17,859 nucleotides of DNA from UBA1738 sp045580145 (lineage in GTDB: Bacteria > Bacillota > Clostridia > UBA1381). Numbering within the stretch: the first letter of the stretch is position 1; every line of letters begins with the position of its first letter. The notes beneath the pieces were generated by a model that saw nothing but the letters and a program-made list of their open reading frames with translations, was not told the DNA's origin and did no database searches. Where the stretch lies: contig JAZNNI010000008.1 of assembly GCA_045580145.1 (NCBI GenBank), forward strand, positions 1 through 17,859, given 5' to 3'. Below are positions 8,145-15,457 of this stretch, one piece after another. The translations under genes were made by a program, and so were the position numbers.

Positions 8145-11141
8145 TTACTTATATATCGGCATTTCAATGCTTTCCTGTCCGTCAACTCCCGACAAGACAG
8201 GGAATTTGTACGAGCCGTCAGGCTCTTTCCACACATCCTCGCCATTCTTTTCATTTCCCCAGCCAAGACTTCCTCCGTTCGCGACCGGCCTAAAGTAAAA
8301 GTCCATATTTTGCAGCTGTCTAAAAGACTTAATTATACCATTTTTGTCGCTACCAGCAATATGGGTGCCGTTTAGCAACAGTTTATCACAGGCAAAATTA
8401 TCGCTCACTTCGCTCTCTGCCATCCCGCCTACAACAGCACCAGCCTTCTCTTCTGCATTAATCGCAGGATTTAGTGCCACATTCTGCATAACAAAGCCAT
8501 TTTCCACAAGTCCGCAGATTCCACCTGTGATAATATCCCCTACGGATATAACGTTTGCTGCAGAGTAGGTATTTTGCACATTAGTACCAATGCAAAATCC
8601 CGTGACACCGCCCGAATATCCTGCATTGGATGTTGCAAAAATGTCGGATGTGCTAAAGGAATTATATATCACACCATTCTCTGCCATTCCACACACTCCG
8701 CCGACATAAATGTTTCTATCTGCCTCTGACACAATCTTTCCCACAGATGAACATTTGTATATCTGCCCTTCCGATACCATTCCGCAGATCCCACCGATAT
8801 AGGCTATCCTTCCGTCTGCCACTATATCCGCCTTTGAAAAGCTTTCAAAAACATATCCGCCATTTGCAAAACCGCAAATTCCGCCTATTACAACATTTTC
8901 TCCTTCTGAATTTATGCTGCCACGGTATGAAGAGCCTATCACGATTCCGCTATTTTCGGCACAAATTCCACCTATAGTAACATTATGATATTCATTTTGT
9001 ATGTCGGCATATACCATACACCCCGAAATTTCTCCATAGTTTTCAGCAGCAACAGTTCCTAAAAAACCCGTCTTCTTGGTCGTAATCTTGCCATAAATGT
9101 TGCAGTTCCTTATATATCCATAATTGCAGGCCGTAAGCATTGCTCCGCCCGCTCCCGTACTTGCCGATACATTTCTGAGGGTAAGGTTTTTGACAGTTCC
9201 GCCCGTTATATTTGAAAACAGACCTGTTTCGCTCTTCAAATTCAAATTATAAATGGTATGCCCGTTCCCGTCAAATGTTCCCGAAAAACCGTTTCTTGTG
9301 CAGATTGTTTTCCAGGGCAAGCGAAGGGTTATATCTCTTTTCAGTATATAATGCCCCGCTTCATTATCATCAATCGACCTAAGCTGTTCCGCCGTTTCAA
9401 TCGCTTTTGGAAGATATATTGTCCGTCCCGGCTCCAGCTTCGGCTCACAGGTGCCGCTCGGGTGAATTAATTTAAACCCATCCTTTGAAAGCGACCAATC
9501 CTTAGCACTCCAGCCAACTGCTGTTTCATAAAAATCCGTACCCTCAAGACTGTCCCAATCAATATCATAACCATTTTGTGAAAATTCATTTTCCTCAATA
9601 TATGCCGCATTTGTGACAGCATCCTTGTAAAAATAATTGTTTCTGGTGATACCGTCTTTTCTATTTGTAGCAATTCTGCCGCTGTTTTGTGTCAGGGAAT
9701 CATATACCGTCATACACGCAGAAACGCAATTTTCTATCCTTCCCCCCTCATTAGAGCCGGAAATTCCGCCTGCATACATATCTGACACAACTGTATCTGT
9801 TGCCGCAAGACAATTTTCAATATCTCCAAAATTTTGACCGCAAATTCCACCCGCATATGAATTGGCAGTTACGAAATATGGTGCAGCCATAGAATTTATT
9901 ATTTTTCCTTTATTAACCCCGCAAATTCCACCTGCCATACTCGTTTTTGCAGTTACTTCTCCTGTCACTATACAATTTTCTATGCTTCCGCCATCATTTA
10001 TTCCCGCTAAAATTCCCACAGTTCGTTTGGACTCAACACTTGCATCAATCGTAAGATTTTTGACAGTTCCGCCTGTGATGGTATTAAAAAGCCCAACAGC
10101 CTCGCGGTCTTTTTCAAACCTCATACCGCTTATCTTAAACCCTTTTCCGTCCAAAGTCCCCGAAAATTCCGGTATTCCTTCCCATACCCCGTCAAGTTGT
10201 ATATCACAACCCAAGCTATAATATGCCGCCGGATTAAGTGTTATCTGCAAAAGGTCCTGTTTTTGCCTTATTATGTATGGGCTTTGCTTTGTTCCATTAC
10301 CAATCTTTATTGAAAACGGCCGAACATTCTCTATCGTCGCAAATTTATTGACCATTCCATCCTCAGCAGAAGCCTTAAAATAAATGTCATATACCTTATC
10401 CGCATCAACATCTATTTCTGCCCTTACCAAATCACCGCCGCGTTTTACTTCGCACAAAATTTCCTGCTCAGTATACCCTGAAATACCAGACTCGCTGAGT
10501 CCATAATATATCGTACACGGCCTGTTTGTTCTTATGTCAATAGCTATCTTTCCATACTTGTTTTCCTGCGCAATTCTCGGATAATCGGCAATAAATCGCA
10601 CACCTTGGTCGCATATGCTGTCATAATTATATAAAATTGCCAGAATTTCGCCCTTCGTCGCAAAATGCTCAGGGGCTTTGTTTATTCCGTCTGTAAAAAT
10701 TCCATTTTGGTCTGCGTAAACATAATATGGTTTTGCATACTCGGCAAGCTCATATTCCGCACCATCATTCAATTTTGCCTTATAGTAGCGTCCGATAATC
10801 GTTACAACATCCTGAAGCGTTACCTTTTCATAAGGCATTGCCTTATTTTGATACCCATAGAGAAGTCCGTGATAATTAGCCGCCGAAAAGGCATCCTCGA
10901 ACCATATGCCTTCTTCTACATCAGAAAAGACATTTATTCCGCCTCTTAAATTCAGAAACCGCGTCAGCAGAACTGCAAACTCCGCGCGGGATGCTGTTTT
11001 CTCCTCATCAAAGACACCATTTTCATCGCCTGTAATTATTCCGCTTTCGAATGCCTCAGACACATATTCCGAAAACTGCCCCTTTGCATAGGCAGAAGGC
11101 ATAAGGCAAAACGCAAGCAGAAAAACCAAAAGCTTCTTCAT
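8145..11141 (-). CDS. Secreted S-layer-homology (SLH) protein with GLUG repeats
   Basis: 998 residues. A signal peptide (MKKLLVFLLAFCLMPSAYA, cut after residue 19) is followed by three SLH-like repeats (about 22-66, 71-121, 130-175), which anchor proteins non-covalently to secondary wall polymers. After a linker with a fibronectin-like feel (190-275) come two long modules that share a header, SGTLDGKGFKI..VGLFNTITGGTVKNLTI (327-365) and SGTFDGNGHTI..TGLFSNITGGTVKNLTL (620-655). Each is followed by many repeats of the form GGICG-x(n)-G-x-I-x-N/S-C/S, the GLUG pattern, which should fold as a right-handed beta-helix. Role: surface adhesin or polysaccharide-binding protein, by family. It starts 11 bases after cls, with GGAGG overlapping the cls stop, so it is the last gene of the vanZ-cls operon. 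Repeat number may vary between strains. Confidence 0.9.
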   Translation of the reverse strand: MKKLLVFLLAFCLMPSAYAKGQFSEYVSEAFESGIITGDENGVFDEEKTASRAEFAVLLTRFLNLRGGINVFSDVEEGIWFEDAFSAANYHGLLYGYQNKAMPYEKVTLQDVVTIIGRYYKAKLNDGAEYELAEYAKPYYVYADQNGIFTDGINKAPEHFATKGEILAILYNYDSICDQGVRFIADYPRIAQENKYGKIAIDIRTNRPCTIYYGLSESGISGYTEQEILCEVKRGGDLVRAEIDVDADKVYDIYFKASAEDGMVNKFATIENVRPFSIKIGNGTKQSPYIIRQKQDLLQITLNPAAYYSLGCDIQLDGVWEGIPEFSGTLDGKGFKISGMRFEKDREAVGLFNTITGGTVKNLTIDASVESKRTVGILAGINDGGSIENCIVTGEVTAKTSMAGGICGVNKGKIINSMAAPYFVTANSYAGGICGQNFGDIENCLAATDTVVSDMYAGGISGSNEGGRIENCVSACMTVYDSLTQNSGRIATNRKDGITRNNYFYKDAVTNAAYIEENEFSQNGYDIDWDSLEGTDFYETAVGWSAKDWSLSKDGFKLIHPSGTCEPKLEPGRTIYLPKAIETAEQLRSIDDNEAGHYILKRDITLRLPWKTICTRNGFSGTFDGNGHTIYNLNLKSETGLFSNITGGTVKNLTLRNVSASTGAGGAMLTACNYGYIRNCNIYGKITTKKTGFLGTVAAENYGEISGCMVYADIQNEYHNVTIGGICAENSGIVIGSSYRGSINSEGENVVIGGICGFANGGYVFESFSKADIVADGRIAYIGGICGMVSEGQIYKCSSVGKIVSEADRNIYVGGVCGMAENGVIYNSFSTSDIFATSNAGYSGGVTGFCIGTNVQNTYSAANVISVGDIITGGICGLVENGFVMQNVALNPAINAEEKAGAVVGGMAESEVSDNFACDKLLLNGTHIAGSDKNGIIKSFRQLQNMDFYFRPVANGGSLGWGNEKNGEDVWKEPDGSYKFPVLSGVDGQESIEMPIYK

Positions 11142-11152
11142 AGCTGTCCCTC

Positions 11153-12574
11153 CTACATAATAGGTGAAAATAATCTGAAAAATCCTTCAACTATCATTTT
11201 CATAATACCCCTGTTTTTATATTCCTCCATCGTAAGCTCTTTGCATACGGACTCGTCATCTAAAAATATTTTATAGCATTCCTCTGCCTTTTCGGGGCTA
11301 TACATAAATGCATTCAGTTCAAATAGCAAACGAAAGCTACGTATATCAATATTCGTACTTCCTATTGTGCAAATTTTCCCGTCAACCGTGACCGTTTTTG
11401 AATGTATAAAGCCCGGATACAATAAAACCTTAACCCCTGCATCCAAAAGCTCTCCGACATATGACATAGTTGTGTGGTACACATACTTTTTGTCCGGCAT
11501 CCCCGGAATCATAACGCGCACATCTATGCCCGACCTTGCAGCTGTCTGAACAGCCGTCAGAAAAGCCTCATCTGGTACAAAATACGGTGTCTGTATATAT
11601 ACGTGGTTTTTTGCGCTGTAAATCATACGGATAATTCCGCATTTAATTTCTTCATTTTCTGTGTCAGGGCCTGCCGGTACAATCTGCATCCTTACCTTTT
11701 CTTTCGTTTCGCACGGCTCCTGCACCGCAACATCAATTTTTTTCCCTGTCGAAAATTCCCAATCCTGAGCAAAGCATCGCATTATATATTCCACGCAGTC
11801 GCCAATAACGCGCACGTGCGTATCGCGCCACGGCAGATTTCTTTTAGGGTTTCTGCCCATATATTCGTCGCCTATATTCATTCCGCCCAGATATGCTACC
11901 TGTCCGTCTATAACAACGATTTTTCTGTGGTTTCGGTGGTTTATCTTCGCCATTGACAAAATCCTTACCGGGAAAAATTCTTCCACCTCACTCGTCTTTT
12001 CTGCGCGTAATCTGTCAAACAGGCGTCTTGGTGTCAAAATCGAGCCAAATCCGTCATACATAAGGCGCACCTTCACACCCTCTCGTGCTTTTTTTGCAAG
12101 AAGGTCTATAAGCTCATTCCCGACAACGTCATTTCTTATTATAAAGTACATTAAATTAATGCTTTCCCGTGCATTTTTTATATCTTCAAAAAGTGCATCG
12201 TATTTTTTTCTGGCATCGGTGAAAATTTCCACATCGTTGTTTTCACAATAAACACAGTCGCAGTCCAAAAAATACTTTATAATCTCCGAATAAGGCAAGT
12301 CCTCGTTTTGTTGCTGTCTTGCAAGCTCTTTTTGCCTTTCCAGAATATGATTTTCGTTAAGCTCCGACTTTTTCTTGTACTTATGCTGTGCATAGCTTTT
12401 AAGCCCTACGCCGAAGACAAGATACAATATTCCGCCTACCGCAGGAACTATAATAAGGCACATAATCCACGCCATTGTGGAAATAGGATTTCTCTTTTTA
12501 AAGCAAACAATGGCAACGATAATCACAATATTCAAAAGATACGCTATCCAGATAAGATTGGTAAGCCTGTCCAT
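11153..12574 (-). CDS. cls: Cardiolipin synthase (phospholipase D family)
   Basis: 473 residues. Two N-terminal membrane helices (the PLDc_N region, about residues 5-25 and 33-57) are followed by two phospholipase D domains with HKD motifs: HRKIVVID (His216, Lys218, Asp223) and HSKTVTVD (His391, Lys393, Asp398), each followed by the usual G-[GS]-x-N-[IL]. The enzyme joins two phosphatidylglycerols to make cardiolipin and glycerol at the membrane. I place the start at the ATG at 12574: AGGAGG lies seven bases before it, the VanZ-like gene's TAA ends one base upstream, and the next segment is the first TM helix. A longer frame from 12610 would overlap VanZ and lacks a ribosome binding site. Translational coupling with VanZ is likely. 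Confidence 0.94.
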   Translation of the reverse strand: MDRLTNLIWIAYLLNIVIIVAIVCFKKRNPISTMAWIMCLIIVPAVGGILYLVFGVGLKSYAQHKYKKKSELNENHILERQKELARQQQNEDLPYSEIIKYFLDCDCVYCENNDVEIFTDARKKYDALFEDIKNARESINLMYFIIRNDVVGNELIDLLAKKAREGVKVRLMYDGFGSILTPRRLFDRLRAEKTSEVEEFFPVRILSMAKINHRNHRKIVVIDGQVAYLGGMNIGDEYMGRNPKRNLPWRDTHVRVIGDCVEYIMRCFAQDWEFSTGKKIDVAVQEPCETKEKVRMQIVPAGPDTENEEIKCGIIRMIYSAKNHVYIQTPYFVPDEAFLTAVQTAARSGIDVRVMIPGMPDKKYVYHTTMSYVGELLDAGVKVLLYPGFIHSKTVTVDGKICTIGSTNIDIRSFRLLFELNAFMYSPEKAEECYKIFLDDESVCKELTMEEYKNRGIMKMIVEGFFRLFSPIM

Positions 12575-12575
12575 T

Positions 12576-13004
12576 TTATTTCCTCCTAAGCCTATACGAA
12601 GCTCCCACAATCAACATTCCTATTACAGTCCCCAAAAAATCTATGAAAATATCCTGCACCAATCCCGCTCTTCCGGGAGAAAAAAGCTGGATATATTCAT
12701 CAATGCAGGCGGTCAGAAGACCAAAAAACAATATATATATTACTCTTTTTTTGTATTGCATTTCAAAGCAGTTTGCAAGCAGTATCCCGTGCAGAGTAAA
12801 TTCCGCAATATGCGCCGACTTTCTCACAAAAGTCACAAGCGCTCCCCTTTGAATATCAATTCCTATCCCTGACAAAATCCCCTCTATAAATTCAACTATA
12901 ACACCGCTTTCCCCTGAGGAAATCTCAGCACTTTGCAGGGAATTATTAAATATAAACAAAGTAGCCAAAGCTGTGGCAATGATAAAAGGTATCCGCCTTC
13001 TCAC
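12576..13004 (-). CDS. VanZ-like membrane protein
   Basis: A small integral membrane protein of the VanZ family (about 142 residues), named for the teicoplanin-resistance protein but mostly found in Firmicutes without glycopeptide resistance. Visible family features are FVRKSAHIAEFTLHGILLANC, then DEYIQLFSPGRAG and QDIFIDFLGTVIG, with hydrophobic helices near the N-terminus, at about 85-105 and at about 118-138. The start is probably the GTG at 13004, which has AAGGAG eight bases before it; the ATG six bases earlier (13010) is only two bases from the same AAGGAG and therefore unlikely. It is the first gene of an operon with cls and the SLH protein. The last codons (LRRK) hold the cls ribosome binding site. 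Nothing here shows antibiotic resistance. Confidence 0.85.
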   Translation of the reverse strand: MRRRIPFIIATALATLFIFNNSLQSAEISSGESGVIVEFIEGILSGIGIDIQRGALVTFVRKSAHIAEFTLHGILLANCFEMQYKKRVIYILFFGLLTACIDEYIQLFSPGRAGLVQDIFIDFLGTVIGMLIVGASYRLRRK

Positions 13005-13038
13005 AATCATTACTCCTTATCACAATATCTATATTTTT

Positions 13039-13066
13039 ATTATATCACAAAAGCCCGCTTTGTGAA
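13039..13066 (-). promoter_or_regulatory. Promoter of the vanZ-cls-SLH operon
   Basis: Reading the minus strand: TTCACA (13066-13061), 16-base spacer, perfect TATAAT (13044-13039) preceded by TGA, an extended -10. It sits about 30 bases upstream of the VanZ start. Confidence 0.85.
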
Positions 13067-13265
13067 TAGTTTTAGCAATTTTTTAGTAAAAAATCACGAA
13101 ACTTCTATCCTAAATTTCAGCACCCCGCCTCTTTGCTTCCCTGCCATTTCCCTATACGCGCGAGTTTCTATATAATAAATCAATAATTTGTTGGTACATT
13201 TGTATACATTTTTATGCAAAATTTGCAAAAAACAAAAAAATGTCAAAAAAATAACACATAAAGGC
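13067..13265. other. Gene-free spacer between divergent promoters
   Basis: About 200 AT-rich bases with oligo-A/T stretches between the leftward vanZ operon promoter and the rightward gap promoter. No gene, hairpin with T run, or obvious operator is visible. Confidence 0.5.
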
Positions 13266-13294
13266 TTGTATATTTTGCAAATTTGAGGTAGAAT
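13266..13294 (+). promoter_or_regulatory. Promoter of gap
   Basis: TTGTAT (13266-13271), 17-base spacer, TAGAAT (13289-13294). An alternative set (TTGCAA at 13275-13280 with TATGAT at 13299-13304, 18-base spacer) overlaps it. The leader to the gap ATG is about 65 bases and shows no clear hairpin. Confidence 0.7.
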
Positions 13295-13366
13295 ATAGTA
13301 TGATAAGCAAGGAATGGTTTAATTTTCTTGTTTAAACAAAAATACATGTATTGGAGGAATTTTAAC

Positions 13367-14398
13367 ATGGCAGTTAAAGTTGCAATTAACGGTTTTGGAC
13401 GTATCGGACGTCTTGCATTCAGACAGATGTTCGGTGCAGAGGGATATGAAATTGTTGCTATCAACGATTTGACAGACCCAAAAATGCTCGCAAATCTTTT
13501 AAAGTATGACACAGCTCAAGGTGGTTACTGCGGAACAATCGGCGAAGGCTTACACACAGTTGAAGCTGGCGAAGGTTCAATCACAGTTGACGGAAAGAAA
13601 ATCACAATCTATGCTGAAAAGGATGCAAAAGACCTTCCTTGGGGTGAAATCGGCGTAGACGTTGTGCTTGAATGTACAGGTTTCTACTGCTCAAAAGAAA
13701 AGTCACAGGCTCACATCGATGCAGGTGCTAAGAAGGTTGTTATTTCAGCTCCGGCAGGAAATGACCTTCCAACAGTTGTTTTCAGCGTAAACGAAAACAC
13801 ATTAACAGCTGATGACAAGATTATCTCAGCAGCTTCTTGTACAACAAACTGCTTAGCTCCTATGGCTAAGGCTCTTAATGACTATGCACCAATTCAGTCA
13901 GGTATTATGTCAACAATCCACGCATACACAGGCGACCAGATGATTCTTGACGGTCCTCACAGAAAGGGTGACCTCCGAAGAGCAAGAGCAGGTGCTGCAA
14001 ACATCGTTCCTAACTCAACAGGTGCTGCAAAGGCTATCGGTCTTGTTATTCCTGAGCTTAACGGCAAGCTTATCGGCTCTGCACAGAGAGTTCCTGTTCC
14101 AACAGGTTCAACAACAATTTTGACAGCTGTTGTTAAGGGCACAGACGTTACAGTTGACGGCATCAACGCAGCTATGAAGGCAGCTGCTTCTGAAAGCTTC
14201 GGCTACAACGAAGACCAGATCGTTTCTTCAGACGTTATCGGTATGAGATACGGTTCACTCTTCGATGCTACTCAGACAATGGTATCAAAGGTAGCTGATG
14301 ACCTTTACGAAGTACAGGTTGTTTCTTGGTATGACAACGAAAACTCATACACAAGCCAGATGGTTAGAACAATTAAGTACTTTGCTGAACTTAACTAA
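13367..14398 (+). CDS. gap: Glyceraldehyde-3-phosphate dehydrogenase, type I
   Basis: 343 residues, typical length. It catalyses NAD-dependent oxidation and phosphorylation of glyceraldehyde-3-phosphate in glycolysis, in the cytoplasm. The Rossmann motif INGFGRIGR is at residues 7-15; the catalytic Cys158 is in SAASCTTNCLAP and its partner His185 in STIHAYTGDQ. Asp34 in AINDLTD points to NAD rather than NADP. The family end WYDNENSYTSQMV is present. I place the start at the ATG at 13367: GGAGG lies nine bases before it and MAVKVAINGFGRIG begins at the family's usual N-terminus; a longer frame from 13328 would only add a leader without support. Codon use is strongly skewed to ACA, GTT and GCA/GCT, as expected of a very highly expressed gene. 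It is a single-gene unit with its own terminator; the usual pgk-tpiA neighbours are absent. Confidence 0.98.
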   Translation: MAVKVAINGFGRIGRLAFRQMFGAEGYEIVAINDLTDPKMLANLLKYDTAQGGYCGTIGEGLHTVEAGEGSITVDGKKITIYAEKDAKDLPWGEIGVDVVLECTGFYCSKEKSQAHIDAGAKKVVISAPAGNDLPTVVFSVNENTLTADDKIISAASCTTNCLAPMAKALNDYAPIQSGIMSTIHAYTGDQMILDGPHRKGDLRRARAGAANIVPNSTGAAKAIGLVIPELNGKLIGSAQRVPVPTGSTTILTAVVKGTDVTVDGINAAMKAAASESFGYNEDQIVSSDVIGMRYGSLFDATQTMVSKVADDLYEVQVVSWYDNENSYTSQMVRTIKYFAELN

Positions 14399-14412
14399 TT
14401 ATTTGCACATTA

Positions 14413-14447
14413 AAATAACCGATGCAAAAGCATCGGTTATTTTTTTG
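14413..14447 (+). terminator. Terminator of gap
   Basis: Perfect 13-bp stem AAATAACCGATGC / GCATCGGTTATTT with an AAAA loop, followed by Ts to 14447. Confidence 0.95.
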
Positions 14448-14482
14448 TATATCTCCAGAATGGTTTATAGTTATATTATAAA

Positions 14483-14632
14483 TTATTTTTCCCGTTTCTC
14501 ATTTAAATGTTTTTTTAAAATCAGATTTATATATTGCGAAAAAGAGCGGTCGCTATCTTCCGCCAAAATTTTTACTTCTTTTATTATATCCTCATCCAAA
14601 GTAATACTTACTTTTTGCTTTAATGGCTTCAC
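14483..14632 (-). CDS. Small ribbon-helix-helix (CopG/Arc-like) DNA-binding protein
   Basis: A 49-residue protein read on the minus strand from the GTG at 14632, which has GAGGTG seven bases upstream. It opens MKPLKQKVSITLDEDII, a basic N-terminus and the single beta-strand KVSITL (7-12) of the ribbon-helix-helix fold. Two helices follow, about 14-26 (EDIIKEVKILAEDSD) and 30-43 (SFSQYINLILKKHL), with the turn at SDRSFSQYI. This is the full length of a minimal RHH repressor. These dimers pair their strands into a ribbon that lies in the DNA major groove and commonly repress their own operon. It is divergent from the Cys-rich gene at 14742, and repeated sites lie between the two. No toxin gene is adjacent in the usual antitoxin-toxin order, so an antitoxin role is not supported. 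Confidence 0.75.
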   Translation of the reverse strand: MKPLKQKVSITLDEDIIKEVKILAEDSDRSFSQYINLILKKHLNEKREK

Positions 14633-14655
14633 TTTCCATCACCTCTGTGCTATAT

Positions 14656-14716
14656 TATACTACTAAATATAATTTTATATTTACTTTTCGTATAAAGTAG
14701 TATATAGTAGTATATA
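14656..14716. promoter_or_regulatory. Candidate RHH operator: tandem GTAGTATATA with an inverted copy
   Basis: GTAGTATATA occurs twice head-to-tail at 14697-14706 and 14707-14716, exactly one helical turn apart, and its core appears inverted as TATACTAC at 14656-14663. The tandem copies cover the putative -10 (TATAGT, 14703-14708; -35 TTTACT at 14680-14685, 17-base spacer) of the rightward Cys-rich gene. The inverted copy covers a TATAAT (14659-14654) reading toward the RHH gene. Spacing of one turn fits cooperative RHH dimers. Confidence 0.5.
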
Positions 14717-14741
14717 ACAACACAAGAAGGGAGGTGTACTT

Positions 14742-14960
14742 ATGGCAGAATTTTGTTTGAAGTGCTGGAACAAAATCAATGACACAAACGATGACGAAAG
14801 TATGTATGTTATGTCAAGGGATTTAGATTTATGCGATTGCTGTGGCGAGTTTACACATATAATTGTGCGCGAGTGTGCCGAATATGAGCTTCATAGTGAT
14901 TTAATTGAAAAAATTATCAGCTTCATCAAACGGCTATATTCAAAAAGCAGGAAATCATAA
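14742..14960 (+). CDS. Small Cys-rich protein, probable zinc ribbon
   Basis: 72 residues; I recognise no named family. Cysteines at 5 and 8 (FCLKC) and at 31, 33 and 34 (LCDCCG) give two CxxC-type knuckles about 23 residues apart, which suggests one bound zinc. Another Cys is at 45. The C-terminal third (HSDLIEKIISFIKRLYSKSRKS) looks like a basic amphipathic helix. The ribosome binding site GGGAGGTG lies five bases or so before the ATG. It is transcribed away from the RHH gene, and repeated candidate operator sites overlap its promoter, so regulation by that protein is likely. A terminator stem begins within the last codons. Role unknown; a small regulator or binding partner would fit. Confidence 0.7.
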   Translation: MAEFCLKCWNKINDTNDDESMYVMSRDLDLCDCCGEFTHIIVRECAEYELHSDLIEKIISFIKRLYSKSRKS

Positions 14961-14976
14961 AATTCCTGCTTTTTTG
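14946..14976 (+). terminator. Terminator of the Cys-rich gene
   Basis: Stem AGCAGGAA / TTCCTGCT (14946-14953, 14963-14970) followed by seven Ts; the stop codon lies in the loop. Confidence 0.85.
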
Positions 14977-14982
14977 TTATAC

Positions 14983-15015
14983 AAAAAATAAAACACCCCA
15001 TAGGATGCTTTATTT
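14983..15015 (-). terminator. Terminator of the (interrupted) tRNA-Tyr gene
   Basis: Read on the minus strand, a 13-bp stem with two G-T pairs (arms 15003-15015 and 14986-14998) and a 4-base loop ends in a T run. It begins one base after the tRNA CCA end, so this is the host side of the tRNA locus. Confidence 0.85.
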
Positions 15016-15016
15016 C

Positions 15017-15077
15017 TGGTGGGAGAGGATGGATTCGAACCATCGAAGCTGAAAGCAACAGATTTACAGTCTGTCAC
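15017..15077 (-). pseudogene. 3' part of tRNA-Tyr (anticodon GTA): displaced end of an integration site
   Basis: On the minus strand this reads from the anticodon arm ACAGA-CTGTAAA-TCTGT (anticodon GTA, Tyr), through the long variable arm (GCT-TTC-AGC) and T arm (GATGG-TTCGAAT-CCATC), to the acceptor 3' strand CTCTCCC-A-CCA. The matching 5' acceptor strand (GGGAGAG) and the D arm are missing: upstream sequence is unrelated. The gene is thus split inside or just 5' of the anticodon stem, a common crossover point for tyrosine integrases. I infer this is the att junction of the element on the right, and that an intact tRNA-Tyr lies at its other end outside the window. Confidence 0.85.
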
Positions 15078-15377
15078 AATTTGAAATCGAAAAAACCTTT
15101 ATAAATGGCTTGGTTATGCGGTCTTTTTGACTTATCCACACCCTGTGTTAAAAATCTGCAATTTTATGTAAAAAAGAACACTAAAATTTAATGTGTTTTT
15201 GTGTCTTCGGTTCGCAGTGTTTGAAACGTTGCCAGGTTAAATTATGAATATGCTATAAAGTGTGGTTTTAAAGCCATTTCTACGGGTTTTTCGTAGTGCT
15301 TAAGTAGTGCAAAATTGGTGCTTTCTGTGGTTTTTCAGGCAAAAAATATGCGCCTTTTTCCGCAAGTACGAAGAATT
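15078..15377. other. Gene-free left end of the element, with DnaA box and short repeats
   Basis: No convincing gene. It holds a perfect DnaA-box match TTATCCACA (15132-15140), an imperfect palindrome AACAC..GTGTT (15178-15198), a small hairpin CTACG-7-CGTAG (15280-15296) and a direct repeat GTAGTGC (15293-15299, 15304-15310; 11-base period). Near an att site such repeats could be arm-type integrase or excisionase sites; this is a guess. Confidence 0.4.
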
Positions 15378-15444
15378 CATAATTAAGCTGAGCCATCAAG
15401 AGTGCATCGCACTTGGCTTGCTCTTGATTGCTCAGCAAATTATG
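15378..15444. repeat. Long imperfect inverted repeat (22-bp hairpin/cruciform)
   Basis: Left arm 15378-15402, right arm 15421-15444: CATAATT/AATTATG, GCTGAGC/GCTCAGC and ATCAAGAG/CTCTTGAT, giving 22 pairs with a small internal loop and one mismatch. The 18-base loop contains TGCATCGCA. The right arm contains the -35 hexamer and most of the spacer of the promoter at 15424-15451, so the dyad probably acts on the DNA level as an operator, or belongs to a longer transcript. Confidence 0.8.
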
Positions 15445-15451
15445 ATATAAT
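15424..15451 (+). promoter_or_regulatory. Strong extended -10 promoter reading into the gene-free GC-rich tract
   Basis: TTGATT (15424-15429), 16-base spacer, perfect TATAAT (15446-15451) preceded by TGA. Transcription would begin near 15458. The only reading frame behind it is a five-codon one (ATG at 15466, TAA at 15481-15483) after AAGG. Confidence 0.75.
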
Positions 15452-15457
15452 CTTGCT

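Noticed and set aside
12576..13004. Glycopeptide (teicoplanin) resistance gene
   Set aside because: VanZ-like proteins are widespread in Firmicutes; no other van genes are present.
14483..14960. Toxin-antitoxin module
   Set aside because: The RHH gene and its neighbour are divergent, not in an operon, and the Cys-rich protein has no toxin motif.
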